64,000 nucleotides of DNA from CAYLPJ01 sp964385465 (lineage in GTDB: Bacteria; Planctomycetota; Phycisphaerae; SM23-33): the NCBI GenBank assembly GCA_964385465.1, contig CAYLPJ010000006.1, positions 1 to 64,000 on the forward strand. Direction: 5' to 3'. A program made the translations under genes and the position numbers. Under the pieces are notes generated by a model, which saw only the letters and a list, made by a program, of their open reading frames with translations, was not told the origin of the DNA and made no database searches. Each line of letters opens with the position of its first letter. Positions within the stretch are counted from its first letter, which is position 1. Shown in pieces: positions 18,501 to 26,500 of the stretch.

Positions 18501-18679
18501 TCGAAGTTCAGCCGAATCCACAGGGCGTTGCGATTCGGATAGTACGCGAACAGGCATCCGCGCTGCAGACCGCGCTGGATCAACTGTCGCGGCACGGCCT
18601 GTGCCGTCGAGCCGGCCAGCAGCCACAACGCGAGCCCCGCGACGAGACGGATGCGCAACACTCGTCGGTCCATGGCCAT
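15509..18679 (-). CDS. Large secreted protein, putative glycoside hydrolase
   Basis: A 1056-residue exported protein. A signal peptide (about residues 1-28, ending STAQA) leads into N-terminal beta domains, then a central region (about 330-760) with WDSTKARRYGKWQNSFCPYIWLG and GVGLYWDNTYPNAS, in which WD and DN acidic residues could be catalytic. This layout resembles uncharacterised glycoside-hydrolase-like families (DUF6067-like) common in planctomycetes, but I cannot name the reaction. The C-terminal 200 residues form a laminin-G-like domain starting FDDFEDGMDLRW. AAGGA seven bases before the ATG at 18679 supports that start; an ATG two codons later is an alternative. It leads the operon with the two downstream binding proteins. 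The whole operon sits between two REP/MITE-like repeats. Confidence 0.65.
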   Translation of the reverse strand: MAMDRRVLRIRLVAGLALWLLAGSTAQAVPRQLIQRGLQRGCLFAYYPNRNALWIRLNFERRNVRLRKVAELGARFASAEVTVRRQAPDAEPIASVTVKLDDGKSDDVKLDVPDLEGVYELRFAFRDGEQTYEVSRFFERKRYKWENNVLGKTDEVYAPFTPVRQDGQTVEVVGRTYRIGAAGLLDEAVTLGRNILAGPMRIRFTTANGVQGEWTASVRAKGATEQVARYEAEAASGPVLIRTRTAVEFDGCVRVDMTLAPGADPAEVSKLWLEIPLKADEAPLFHQMVDGPRINFAGAMPDGKGVVWDSTKARRYGKWQNSFCPYIWLGAERRGLAWFAENDANWVTPKGDMDTPLQTVSREGGKVVLRAYLIAQPHTLTEPRHIVFGVQVSPTKPMPDNWRVKLHTRPGMSGPVNPWGGLHCAYKFPYRDDWSIVDKILEVRAGETTPEAAKEWIKAYDEKHDPPNVYGTKPWHWQTSLFVRKVERAKEHPVLVYHEEMAASVIRPEWHTFQDEWGHQFYTQRDWPTQDLLRKGFNANPGSKVTFPPSYRDYGCYYANEWLQRGVGLYWDNTYPNASVDTRMTAAYETEHGVQPALILWNQRAYQQRVWNLLQQWRKKQRWPLEWSNHITNTLVLPIHTFATTTLDLEWARPEPFPPDFIRAESISRQVGNYPHCLNSLLSRAPEAADLRRHESEHIEWGMRMVHEIGRGGPNHHRPGIFPLERAVFSCGYGQPGTDVHEYWSETPAAVCGEEAIKWLVLARPERKDVLLVLASWSPEAVEATVTLNPKVIGFAPPPVATELFTMERLAMQGNRVTVPIPAPFGCRVVRFTARPLQPAGALMFDDFEDGMDLRWDSLRHDTHLVAAEGDNTVLRLAANKASWQGPLRLQAWPDRNAAWRDYVLTFRFRLGKLPPSDAESQRLFRMLWYGRTPQFSKHGLTHTAIDDSYAADLTVGGGRFGLIARLDTRRKNPDRDKRHIATDWSMPLDTEWRRLTVRVVDGRSTVLVDGRVAWTGTDDRLAGGGFGLEMLADLPALVGHLDIDDVRVLPVGKDR

Positions 18680-18828
18680 GGGATAGTCCTTTCTGATCGA
18701 GTCAAGTCGGCCCGCCGGCCCGGCGCGGCCGTCGGCGTGGTCGCGTACGAGTGCAACACCCGACCATCCCCGCCGTTTCGTACGACCTCTTACCTGCTCC
18801 CCCCAGCCCCGACGCCCCGAGCCCAAGC

Positions 18829-18956
18829 GGGGTCAGGTCTTCAAGATTCAATTCTGGCCGGCGCCTCGGCGCTCTCGTTCGCCTCGTTTCGAGTCTTGAG
18901 CCACGTTGCCGGCCGCGACACCAGGCGCGAAAATTGAATTTTGAAGACCTGACCCC
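18829..18956. repeat. REP/MITE-like repeat, copy 2 (intact ends)
   Basis: A 128-bp element with near-perfect terminal inverted repeats: 18829-18855, starting GGGGTCAGGTCTTCAA, matches the reverse complement of 18930-18956 at 25 of 27 positions. The interior has GCCGGCGCC and GCCGGCCGC palindromic blocks. It encodes no transposase and would depend on one in trans; from memory, GGGGTCAGGTCTTCAA ends are typical of REP elements mobilised by REP-associated tyrosine transposases. It lies in the divergent spacer between the glycosidase operon and the UroD-like gene; the remainder of 18680-19046 shows nothing else. Confidence 0.8.
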
Positions 18957-19046
18957 GTTCGCTTGCGTTCGCTTGCGTGATCCGCGCGCGGCGGGTAGAC
19001 AGGGCCTGGGACAGCGTTCCGGGTCTTGCAGAAAGGCGGCAGCTTC

Positions 19047-20135
19047 ATGCAGTGGAAACCCGACTGGTCGGTGGTGAAGGGCAATCATCTGCGGTGGTGG
19101 GGCCGGGAGGGGATGGTGCTGTGGTTGACGGCGCCGCGGGATCGGCCGCGGGAGGGGACGCCGGCGAGGCCCGAGCCGCCGGGGGAGATCGCTGAGCGGT
19201 GGACGGACCCGGTGTACCGGTGCGACGCGGCGGAGTACGGCATGGCGCGGACGGAGTACCTCGCCGACGCGTTCCCGTACCTCTGCACGCAGATCGGGCC
19301 GGGCAGCCTCGGGACGTTCCTGGGCTCCGAGCCGCACTTCGCCGAGACGACCGTCTGGTACGAGCCCTGCATCGCCGACCCCGAGGCGTACGGCCCCATC
19401 CGCTTCGAGCCGGAGGGCAACCGCTGGCTGGACGTGCACCTGGCGTTCGTCGACGAGGCCCTTCGGCGGGCGGACGGGCGGTACTTCGTCGGGCTTCCGG
19501 ACCTGATCGAGAACATGGACACCCTCGCGGCCATGCGGGACACCGAACGATTGATGATGGACCTGATCGAGCGTCCCGCGTGGGTGGAGGAGAAGCTGGG
19601 GGAGATCAACCGGGCGTTCTTCGCGGCGTTCGACGTGTTGTATGAGCGCGTGCGGGCGGTGGACGACGGGGGCAACTGCTTCATCTTCAGCATCTGGGGC
19701 CCCGGCCGGACGGTGAAGGTCCAGTGCGACCTGGCGTGCATGCTCTCGCCGGCGATGTTCCGGCGGTTCGTCGTCCCCCCGCTGGCCGAGCAGTGCGACT
19801 GGCTGGACTACTCGATGTTCCACCTCGACGGGGAGGGGGCGATCCCGCACGTGGACGCGCTGTGCGAGATTCCCGGGCTCGACGCGATCGAGTGGACGCC
19901 GCAGTTTCTCTGCACCGGCGACCCGGGCGAGACGGGCGGCTCGGAAAAGTGGTACGATCTTTACCGGCGGATCAAGGCAGGGGGCAAGGGCGTCCAGGCG
20001 ATCGGCGTGCGACCGGAGCAGGTGGTCCCGCTGCTCGATGCGGTGGGTCCGGAGGGCATGTTCGTGGTCTGCCGCGCCGCCGACCCGGCGACGGCCGAGC
20101 GGGTCCTGCGGGATACGGAGCCTTACAGGGCGTGA
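19047..20135 (+). CDS. Uroporphyrinogen decarboxylase-like protein
   Basis: A 362-residue cytoplasmic protein of the UroD/methyltransferase superfamily. Landmarks are FVGLPDLIENMDTLAAMR in the barrel, FSIWGPGRTVKVQCDL, and DYSMFHLDGEGAIPHVDAL, where the histidine and aspartate sit where related cobamide- or zinc-dependent methyltransferases bind substrate. It lacks the N-terminal arginine-rich substrate loop of true HemE, so haem synthesis is unlikely. Relatives in planctomycetes are often linked to sugar or one-carbon metabolism without known function. The start at 19047 has AAAGGCGG about seven to ten bases upstream; a TTG at 19026 is an alternative. It is transcribed away from the secreted-protein operon, alone. 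Confidence 0.75.
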   Translation: MQWKPDWSVVKGNHLRWWGREGMVLWLTAPRDRPREGTPARPEPPGEIAERWTDPVYRCDAAEYGMARTEYLADAFPYLCTQIGPGSLGTFLGSEPHFAETTVWYEPCIADPEAYGPIRFEPEGNRWLDVHLAFVDEALRRADGRYFVGLPDLIENMDTLAAMRDTERLMMDLIERPAWVEEKLGEINRAFFAAFDVLYERVRAVDDGGNCFIFSIWGPGRTVKVQCDLACMLSPAMFRRFVVPPLAEQCDWLDYSMFHLDGEGAIPHVDALCEIPGLDAIEWTPQFLCTGDPGETGGSEKWYDLYRRIKAGGKGVQAIGVRPEQVVPLLDAVGPEGMFVVCRAADPATAERVLRDTEPYRA

Positions 20136-20254
20136 TACTTTTTGGGATATGCAGCCGGCATGAATGGCCGCCGAGGGTCGCGGATAGGGCTTTCCACTTA
20201 CTTGCCGGCTTCGGAACCGGGGTGCCGGCGAACCGGGGCGGCGGGGTCCATCCG

Positions 20255-20384
20255 TGTCCACCCCCCGGACACACTGTCCGGACGGACAGCGGGGTGGACA
20301 GAGGCGATGAGTGCGTAAGGTTATATTATAAAAGAACTTATAGCAGTCCAATGCGTTGTGTGTCCATTGTCTCAAGGGTGGACA
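20255..20384. promoter_or_regulatory. Cluster of TGTCC/GGACA half-sites with AT-rich core (copy 1)
   Basis: Seven TGTCC or GGACA half-sites lie within 130 bases. TGTCCACCCC (20255-20264) and GGGGTGGACA (20291-20300) form a perfect 10-bp inverted repeat enclosing a further CGGACA/TGTCCG pair. A strongly AT-rich core (about 20318-20345) follows, and then TGTCCA (20361-20366) with TGGACA (20379-20384). A very similar arrangement is found at 59037-59146. It sits in the 425-base spacer before the rpmI promoter. It could bind a repeat-recognising regulator or form a structured RNA. Confidence 0.6.
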
Positions 20385-20484
20385 GAGCCGACACACCGCC
20401 GTCGCGGAGGCCCGGGGGCACTGGTGCGATGATCGGATGGGGGAAGCTGTCCCCTTGCCCGTGGAAAAAGCGATGGACGGGTGC

Positions 20485-20512
20485 TTTACATGGCCCGGGC
20501 GCGTGGTACAAT
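20485..20512 (+). promoter_or_regulatory. Promoter of the rpmI-rplT-pheS genes
   Basis: TTTACA (20485-20490) and TACAAT (20507-20512) are spaced by 16 bases and each match five of six consensus positions. Transcription would begin near 20519, giving a leader of about 42 bases before rpmI. Confidence 0.7.
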
Positions 20513-20560
20513 GGCGGACCTTTGGCCCCGGCGCGGGGCCGCGTTCAGACAGGTGACACC

Positions 20561-20755
20561 ATGCCGAAGATGAAGACGAACAAGTCGGTGGCCAAGCGGA
20601 TCAAGGTGACGGCGCGAGGCAAGATGCTTCGTCACAAGGCCGGTGCCAGCCACCTCAAGAGCCGCAAGTCGCCCAAGCGCCTCCGCCGTATGCGGCAGGC
20701 GACGACACTGTCGAAGGGATTCTCCAGGCACGCCCGCCGGCTGCTTGGCGAGTAA
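20561..20755 (+). CDS. rpmI: 50S ribosomal protein L35
   Basis: A 64-residue, highly basic ribosomal protein beginning MPKMKTNKSVAKRIKVT, with the conserved GKMLRHKAGASHL stretch and a C-terminal basic tail, exactly the size and pattern of bacterial L35. It is part of the large ribosomal subunit. AGGTGA precedes the ATG. It is the first gene of rpmI-rplT-pheS. The usual upstream partner infC (initiation factor IF3) is not here; its place is taken by a promoter and a block of inverted repeats. Confidence 0.97.
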   Translation: MPKMKTNKSVAKRIKVTARGKMLRHKAGASHLKSRKSPKRLRRMRQATTLSKGFSRHARRLLGE

Positions 20756-20886
20756 TCAGACCGCAGCCGCCGGCCCGGCGGGAGCCCATTGCGGGCGCCG
20801 GTCCCCGCGTGCGATCCGTCGCCGCGCGGGCCGTTGGTAACACCCCGAACCCGGGGGTCCGCCGGCCGAGAGTACAGGAGCTCACC

Positions 20887-21288
20887 ATGCCACGCGTTCG
20901 ATCCGGTTCCCACAAGCACCGCAAGCACAAGAAGATCCTCCGCGCCGCCAAGGGCTACTACGGGGCGGCGTCCCGGCGGTACCGCATCGCCAAGCAGAGC
21001 GTCTACCGCGCCGGCGTCAACGCCACCAAGGACCGCAAGCGCCGCAAGCGCGAGTTTCGCCGGCTGTGGATCACGCGGATCAGCGCCGCCTGCAAGCAGC
21101 GCGGCCTGCGGTACAGCCAGTTCATGCACGGGCTGTTCTGGGCGGACATCAAACTCAACCGCAAGATGCTCAGCCAGATCGCCATCGAGGACCCGGCCGC
21201 GTTCGACAAGATCGTCGAGATGGCCATCGCCGCCGCCGAGAACGCGCCGGAGGTGGACGTCGACGCCGAGGCCGAAGCGAACGCCTGA
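20887..21288 (+). CDS. rplT: 50S ribosomal protein L20
   Basis: L20 binds 23S rRNA early in large-subunit assembly. The 133-residue sequence starts MPRVRSGSHKHRKHKKIL and contains GYYGAASRRYRIAK and YSQFMHGL, all conserved in L20. The C-terminus has an acidic extension after about residue 118 (EVDVDAEAEANA), making it slightly longer than the usual 115-120 residues. AGGAG precedes the ATG. The 131-base gap from rpmI may hold an autoregulatory site, as L20 represses its own operon in several bacteria, but I could not identify a defined structure. Confidence 0.97.
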   Translation: MPRVRSGSHKHRKHKKILRAAKGYYGAASRRYRIAKQSVYRAGVNATKDRKRRKREFRRLWITRISAACKQRGLRYSQFMHGLFWADIKLNRKMLSQIAIEDPAAFDKIVEMAIAAAENAPEVDVDAEAEANA

Positions 21289-21348
21289 TTCCCAGGCCGA
21301 CCGCAGGCCCGCGAGTTTCCGCCGCACCCGCAGCCGGAAGGCCCTGCC

Positions 21349-22350
21349 ATGTCCCTCCTGGATGACATCGAGAAGCTCCGCACCGAGGCGCTCGGCGAGC
21401 TGGAGGCCACCGGTGATGCCGACGGGCTCGAGGCCTGGCGCATCCGCCACCTCGGCAGCAAGGGCAGCGTCAAGGGGATGATGCAGCGGCTCAAGGAGGT
21501 CCCCCGCGAGGACAAGCCCGCCGCCGGCAAGGCCGCCAACGAGCTCAAGAACGCACTCGCCGACGCCTTCGAGGCCCGCAAGGCCAACGTCGGCGACGGG
21601 GCCCGGAAGCGCCAGGCCGGCCCGGCCGTGGACGTCACGCTGCCCGGCGCCCGCCCGAAGATCGGCCACGCCCACGTGCTCACGCAGACCGTCCACGAGA
21701 TCTGCGACATCTTCGCCCGGATGGGCTTCACGGTGACGACGGGCCCGGAGGTCGAGGACGAGCGCCACAACTTCGACGCGCTGAACATCCCGCTCTCGCA
21801 CCCCGCACGCGACCCGCTGGACAACTTCTACATCGACGACGAGACCATGCTGCGGAGCCAGACCTCCACCGTGCAGATCCGCGTCATGGAGAACACCACC
21901 CCGCCGGTGCGGATCATCTCCACCGGGCGGGTCTACCGCCCCGACACCGTCGACGCCACGCACTCGTTCATGTTCCACCAGGTCGAGGGCCTGTACGTCG
22001 ACGAGGGCGTGACCATGGCGGACCTGAAGACCTGCTTGGACCAGTTCTGCAAGACCTACTTCGGCAGCGAGGTCCGCACCTGTTTCCGCCCCAGCTTCTT
22101 CCCCTTCACCGAGCCGTCCGCCGAGGTGGACATCGAGTTCCACCGGCCCGACGGCACGCCGTACTGGGTCGAGCTCGGCGGCTGCGGGATGGTGGACCCC
22201 AACGTCCTCGAGGCCGTCGGGTACGACAGCGAGAAGTACACAGGCTACGCCTTCGGCCTCGGCATCGAGCGGATGACCATGCGAAAGCACCACATCCCCG
22301 ACATCCGCCTGCTGTTCGAGAGCGACGTGCGGTTCCTGCGTCAGTTCTGA
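21349..22350 (+). CDS. pheS: Phenylalanyl-tRNA synthetase alpha subunit
   Basis: Catalytic alpha subunit of the cytoplasmic alpha2beta2 enzyme that charges tRNA-Phe. The 333-residue protein has the N-terminal coiled-coil arm (about 1-90), class II motif 2 around TGRVYRPD and MFHQVEGL, and motif 3 in GLGIERMTMRKH near the C-terminus, with the expected family length. The partner pheT, often adjacent, is absent; dprA follows on the opposite strand and overlaps the 3' end by 10 bases. It probably belongs to the rpmI-rplT transcription unit, with 60 bases between rplT and pheS. Confidence 0.97.
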   Translation: MSLLDDIEKLRTEALGELEATGDADGLEAWRIRHLGSKGSVKGMMQRLKEVPREDKPAAGKAANELKNALADAFEARKANVGDGARKRQAGPAVDVTLPGARPKIGHAHVLTQTVHEICDIFARMGFTVTTGPEVEDERHNFDALNIPLSHPARDPLDNFYIDDETMLRSQTSTVQIRVMENTTPPVRIISTGRVYRPDTVDATHSFMFHQVEGLYVDEGVTMADLKTCLDQFCKTYFGSEVRTCFRPSFFPFTEPSAEVDIEFHRPDGTPYWVELGGCGMVDPNVLEAVGYDSEKYTGYAFGLGIERMTMRKHHIPDIRLLFESDVRFLRQF

Positions 22351-23468
22351 CGCCGCTTCAGCGAGTACACCTGCCCGGGGTGCTGGGCGACGAGGCCCCG
22401 GACCACCAGCATGGTCAGCGCTGCTGTCGCGCGGGCGGCGGGCAGTTCGCAGCGGCGGGCGATGTCGTCCACTCCCAGTTCGCTCTCGGCCAGGACGGCG
22501 GCGACGGCGCGTTCGTCGTCGCCGAGGTCCGCGGCGGCCAGCAGGTCCGCGGGCGATTCCTCCGGCGGGGTCATCGCCGCTCCGACCTCCCCGAGTTGGT
22601 CCAGGATGTCGTCGAGGTTCTGCACCAGCGCGGCGCTGCCGGAGGCGATCAGCTCGTTCGTTCCGCCGGACATCGGCGAGTCCACGCGGCCGGGAATCGC
22701 GAACACCTCCCGGTTCTGCTCCAGGGCCGCCCGGGCGGTGAGCATCGCCCCGGACCGTCGTGCGGCCTCGACGAGCAGCACGCCCAGCGACAGCCCGGAG
22801 ATGATCCGGTTGCGCAGCGGGAAGTTCCGGGCATGAACGCCGATGCGCATCGGCAGCTCGGCCAGGAGGGCCCCGCGGCCCTCGTCGACGATCCGGTCGA
22901 ACAGCCTGGCGTTTTCCGGCGGGTAGATTCCCCCCAGGCCGCGGCCCATGACGGCGAGGGTGCGTCCCCCGGCGGCGAGTGCCCCGCGATGGGCGGCGGT
23001 GTCGATGCCCCGGGCCCCGCCGGAGACGACGGTAAAGCCCGCGCGGGCGAGCAGTTGCCCGAACCGCTCGCCCTGCTCCAGCCCGTACTGCGTGCATCGC
23101 CGCGAGCCCACGATGCCGAGGGCGACGGCGTCGGTCCCGGCCAGCTCGCCGCGGACGTACAGCAGCGGCGGGCAGTCCGGCAGCGGGCGAAGGGCGGCGG
23201 GGAAGTCGTCGCTGTCGGCCGGGACGATCCGCACGCCGCGGGCCTCGGCCTCGGCGATCTCGTCGTCGACCCGGTCGTCGGTCACGTCGGCGATGGCGCG
23301 GGCGGTCTTCTCGCCGATGCCCTGGACGCGTCGCCAGCCGGCCGGCCCGGCCTCGGCGGCGCGGCGGGCGCTGCCGAAGGCCTTGATCAGTCGGCGGAAC
23401 GTCAGCGCCCCGACGCCGTCGGCCAGCCAGAGCTTCAGCACGGCCCGTACGCTGTCCCCATCGTTCAT
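22341..23468 (-). CDS. dprA: DNA-processing protein DprA
   Basis: DprA loads RecA on incoming single-stranded DNA during natural transformation. The 375-residue protein has an N-terminal helix-hairpin-helix region (VQGIGEKTARAIAD near residues 48-61), the Rossmann-like core with GIVGSRRCTQYG, VSGGARGIDTAAHRGAL, GRGLGGIYPPENARLF and FPLRNRIISGLS, and a C-terminal winged-helix domain (about 310-375) of the kind DprA often carries. GAGGTGA precedes the ATG. It lies 73 bases downstream of the large GH42-like gene on the same strand and overlaps pheS tail to tail. Its presence suggests the organism can take up DNA, though competence genes are not in this window. Confidence 0.95.
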   Translation of the reverse strand: MNDGDSVRAVLKLWLADGVGALTFRRLIKAFGSARRAAEAGPAGWRRVQGIGEKTARAIADVTDDRVDDEIAEAEARGVRIVPADSDDFPAALRPLPDCPPLLYVRGELAGTDAVALGIVGSRRCTQYGLEQGERFGQLLARAGFTVVSGGARGIDTAAHRGALAAGGRTLAVMGRGLGGIYPPENARLFDRIVDEGRGALLAELPMRIGVHARNFPLRNRIISGLSLGVLLVEAARRSGAMLTARAALEQNREVFAIPGRVDSPMSGGTNELIASGSAALVQNLDDILDQLGEVGAAMTPPEESPADLLAAADLGDDERAVAAVLAESELGVDDIARRCELPAARATAALTMLVVRGLVAQHPGQVYSLKRRQN

Positions 23469-23541
23469 GCGGTCACCTCGGCGGGCATTCTACCGGCCAA
23501 GGCGACCGGACGCATCCACCGGCCGCCGGTTCCTTGGCCGG

Positions 23542-26500
23542 CTATCGGCCGGCGGCGGATTCGAGCCGCCGGTCCAGCTCGGCGACGGCACGCTTGAGCC
23601 GCTCGTGCCAGGCGATCACGTCCGAGGAGTGGTAGGCGGTGCGGTCGACGCTGGCGTCGGCGACGGCGAGGCGCCCGGGCCCGACGGCGATCACGTCGAA
23701 CGCGATCCCCCCGGCCGTGACCGCCTGCCGGCGGGCGCCTTTGACCCCGGCCAGCGCGGCGAGGAAGGCGTCGGCGTCGCAGGCGGCCAGCGGATCGATC
23801 GCCTCGCCGGTGGCCGGATCCCGGTTGACGTCCTCGCCGACCAGCAGCAGCCTGCTCCCGTCGCGGAGGGCGTCGGCGACGGCCTCGACGTGAGGCCGCC
23901 ACGGCACCCGTTGGAGCCGGCGGACCACGCCGTGGCGGCTGTCCGGGCGGAAGGGCACGTGGAGGTAGTAGCTCAGCGCGTACTTGGCCTCCAGGCCTTC
24001 GTAGGCGCCCGCGTAGATCGCTCCAAGCCGTTCCAGCAGGCGAAGGAACTCGGCGTGGCCCAGACAGGCAAGCGGCAGGTGCTCGCCCGGCCGGGGCGGG
24101 AAGGGGGTGATCTCCAGCGGCGAGGGCACGGACCTGCCCGCAGGCAGCTCGATCTCGGCCTCGGCGGCGGCTCGCGTGACGCTCTCGGTGACGACAAACC
24201 GCCACCTGCCCGCGCGCTCGTTGGCCGCGCGGGGCAGGACGATCTCCGCCCGCCCGCCGTCGGCCGTGATGTTGGCCGGGCTGAGCGACCGGCGGAAGCG
24301 CCCGTCGGGCCCGAAGGCGTCGACGACCAGCCCGAAGTGTCCTTGCCCGCCGCCGATGCCGCCCAGGCGGGCGCGAAGCCGGACCGGCTCGCCGGGCGCG
24401 GCCCTCGCCGGGGCGTCGAGCGTCAGCCCCGACGGCGCGTGCGGCGTGATGGCCCAGAAGGCCCCTTCGCCCGGGCGCAACGTCAGGCGTACGCGACCGC
24501 CCCGGACCTCGAGCTCCCTGCCGGCCAGCAGGTCGAAGGCGCGCAGCTCGCCGGCGAAGCCGTCCTCGCGTGGGAAGAGGCGCACGTCGGCGGTGATCTT
24601 CGGGCTGCGGTGGTCGGTGAAGATCGCCAGGTATCGGACGGTCCCGGAGGGGTCGGCGAAGACCTGCGAGGCCCACCACGGCACGGAGCCGCCGGGCGGG
24701 GGCGTGGAGGTCATCTTCATGCCCCACCACCCCTTGTTGTCGTCGACGGCTTCGGCGTTGACGAACGTCACCGCGTGGTCCCGCCGCAGCCGTCCGTCGC
24801 TGCCGACGAGGGCGTCGATCAGCAGGCGGTAGCTCTCGCGAGTCGGTTCGTGGAACGTGTTCCACCACTGCTGCCAGCCGGGGACGAGGTTCAAGTAGAG
24901 CACGCGCCCCTCGCCGACCGCCCGGCGGGTCAGCAGCGGCTGGCCGTCGTCGTAGGCGGCGAGGGTCTCGACGTCTCCAGCGCGCCGTCGGACCTCGTCG
25001 CGGCCCATGCTCAGCAGCTCCAGCGGCCCGTCGAGGCCGAACGCGTCGGGCAGCTCGACGCGAACGGTCCGCTTCGTCACAGCCTGGGAGGCGTTCAGCA
25101 ACTCGACGCCAAGCAGTTCGCCCAGCGGCGAGTCCGGCGACGGATAGACGCGATACGGATTCCCGTGCGGCGAGCACATACCCGCCCACGGCGTGCAGAT
25201 CAGCGTGCCCCCGCCGCGGACGAACGCCGCCAGCCGCCGGGCCTGCTCGGCGGTGACGACCTGCGGGTAACACGCCACGAGTACGCGGCAGTCGGCGAGG
25301 TCTTCCGCGCGGGCCGCCCGCGGCAGCCAGCCGGACTGCATCAGCGCCGAGTACACGTTCGTGTTGCAGTGAATGCCCCCGCGGAAGTGGGCGTTGAAGA
25401 GTCCGCGGGGCAGGGGCTGTCGGCCGGTGAACATCGCCAGCCCGGGCGTGGGGCGGATCCGCTTGTGCAGCAGGACGGGCTCGACCGGGCGAAGCCGCTT
25501 GCGGAGGATGCGGGTCCAGAAGCTCGCCCGCGTGTGGGTGACGTCGGCGTTGAAGGTCAGGGGCACGTCCACCCAGTAGTCGATGTGCGTGTTGCCCGCG
25601 AGCACCTTGCTCAGCACGGCCGCCCGCCAGAGGCTGCGGAGGTCGAAGTACGCCCACATGGCGGCGCTGAAACCGGGGGTGTCGCCGTAGTCGCGTCGTG
25701 CGACGGCGTTCTCGACCAGGGCCCGCTCCTTGGGGTAGAAGGGCCCGACGGCGCCGTAGTTGGGCACGTCCACCTTGGGATAGAACCCCCCGGGGGCGCT
25801 GATGATCGTCCGCGGCACGGGGTTGCGGCGGGCGCGGTAGATCTCCGTGGCCAGGTCGCAGTACCGCTGGTAGTAGGCATCGAAGAAGCCGTGGGTCTCC
25901 AGGTACGGTGCCGCGTGGGCGAGGAATCCGCCGGCGGCATTGGCGTCGGCGGGGGCCACGGGCAGGCGGTCGGCGTTGCGCTTGCCGCCCTTTTTGCGGG
26001 CGGCTTCCCACGCCTGGGCGTCGACGAACACGCGCCCGGGCGAGCGGACGCGATCGGCGGCGAGGGGGATGTCGTCGAAGGACGCGTAGTCCGTGCCCCA
26101 TTGGCGGTTGAGCTCGTCGAGGTCGCCGCCGTACCGCTCGCGGAGCCAGGCGTCGAAGACGCGCTGCGGCACCGGCGGGGCGGTCTCGCGGTCCTTCCAG
26201 TAGAACCGCTGCCCCCAGCCGCCGCCGAAGCCGCTCTCCTCCCCGAGGGAGACCAGCGACTTCGTGCGGGCGTCCCTGCCGCCGGCGTTGAGCTTGTCGA
26301 TCCGCGCGGTCATCGACTTCCGCACGGCCGGCCAGTTGTCCTTGTCGATCTTCACCGCGAAGGTGTTGACGCCGGTGCTCTCGACATACTGGCGCAGGCC
26401 GTAGCGGTCCGCCTGGGCGTTGTGGCCCTGCATGCCCAGGGCATTGAACCCGGCGTGGCGGTAGAGCGCCATCATCCGGGGCGTCGCGCCGTTGGACCAC

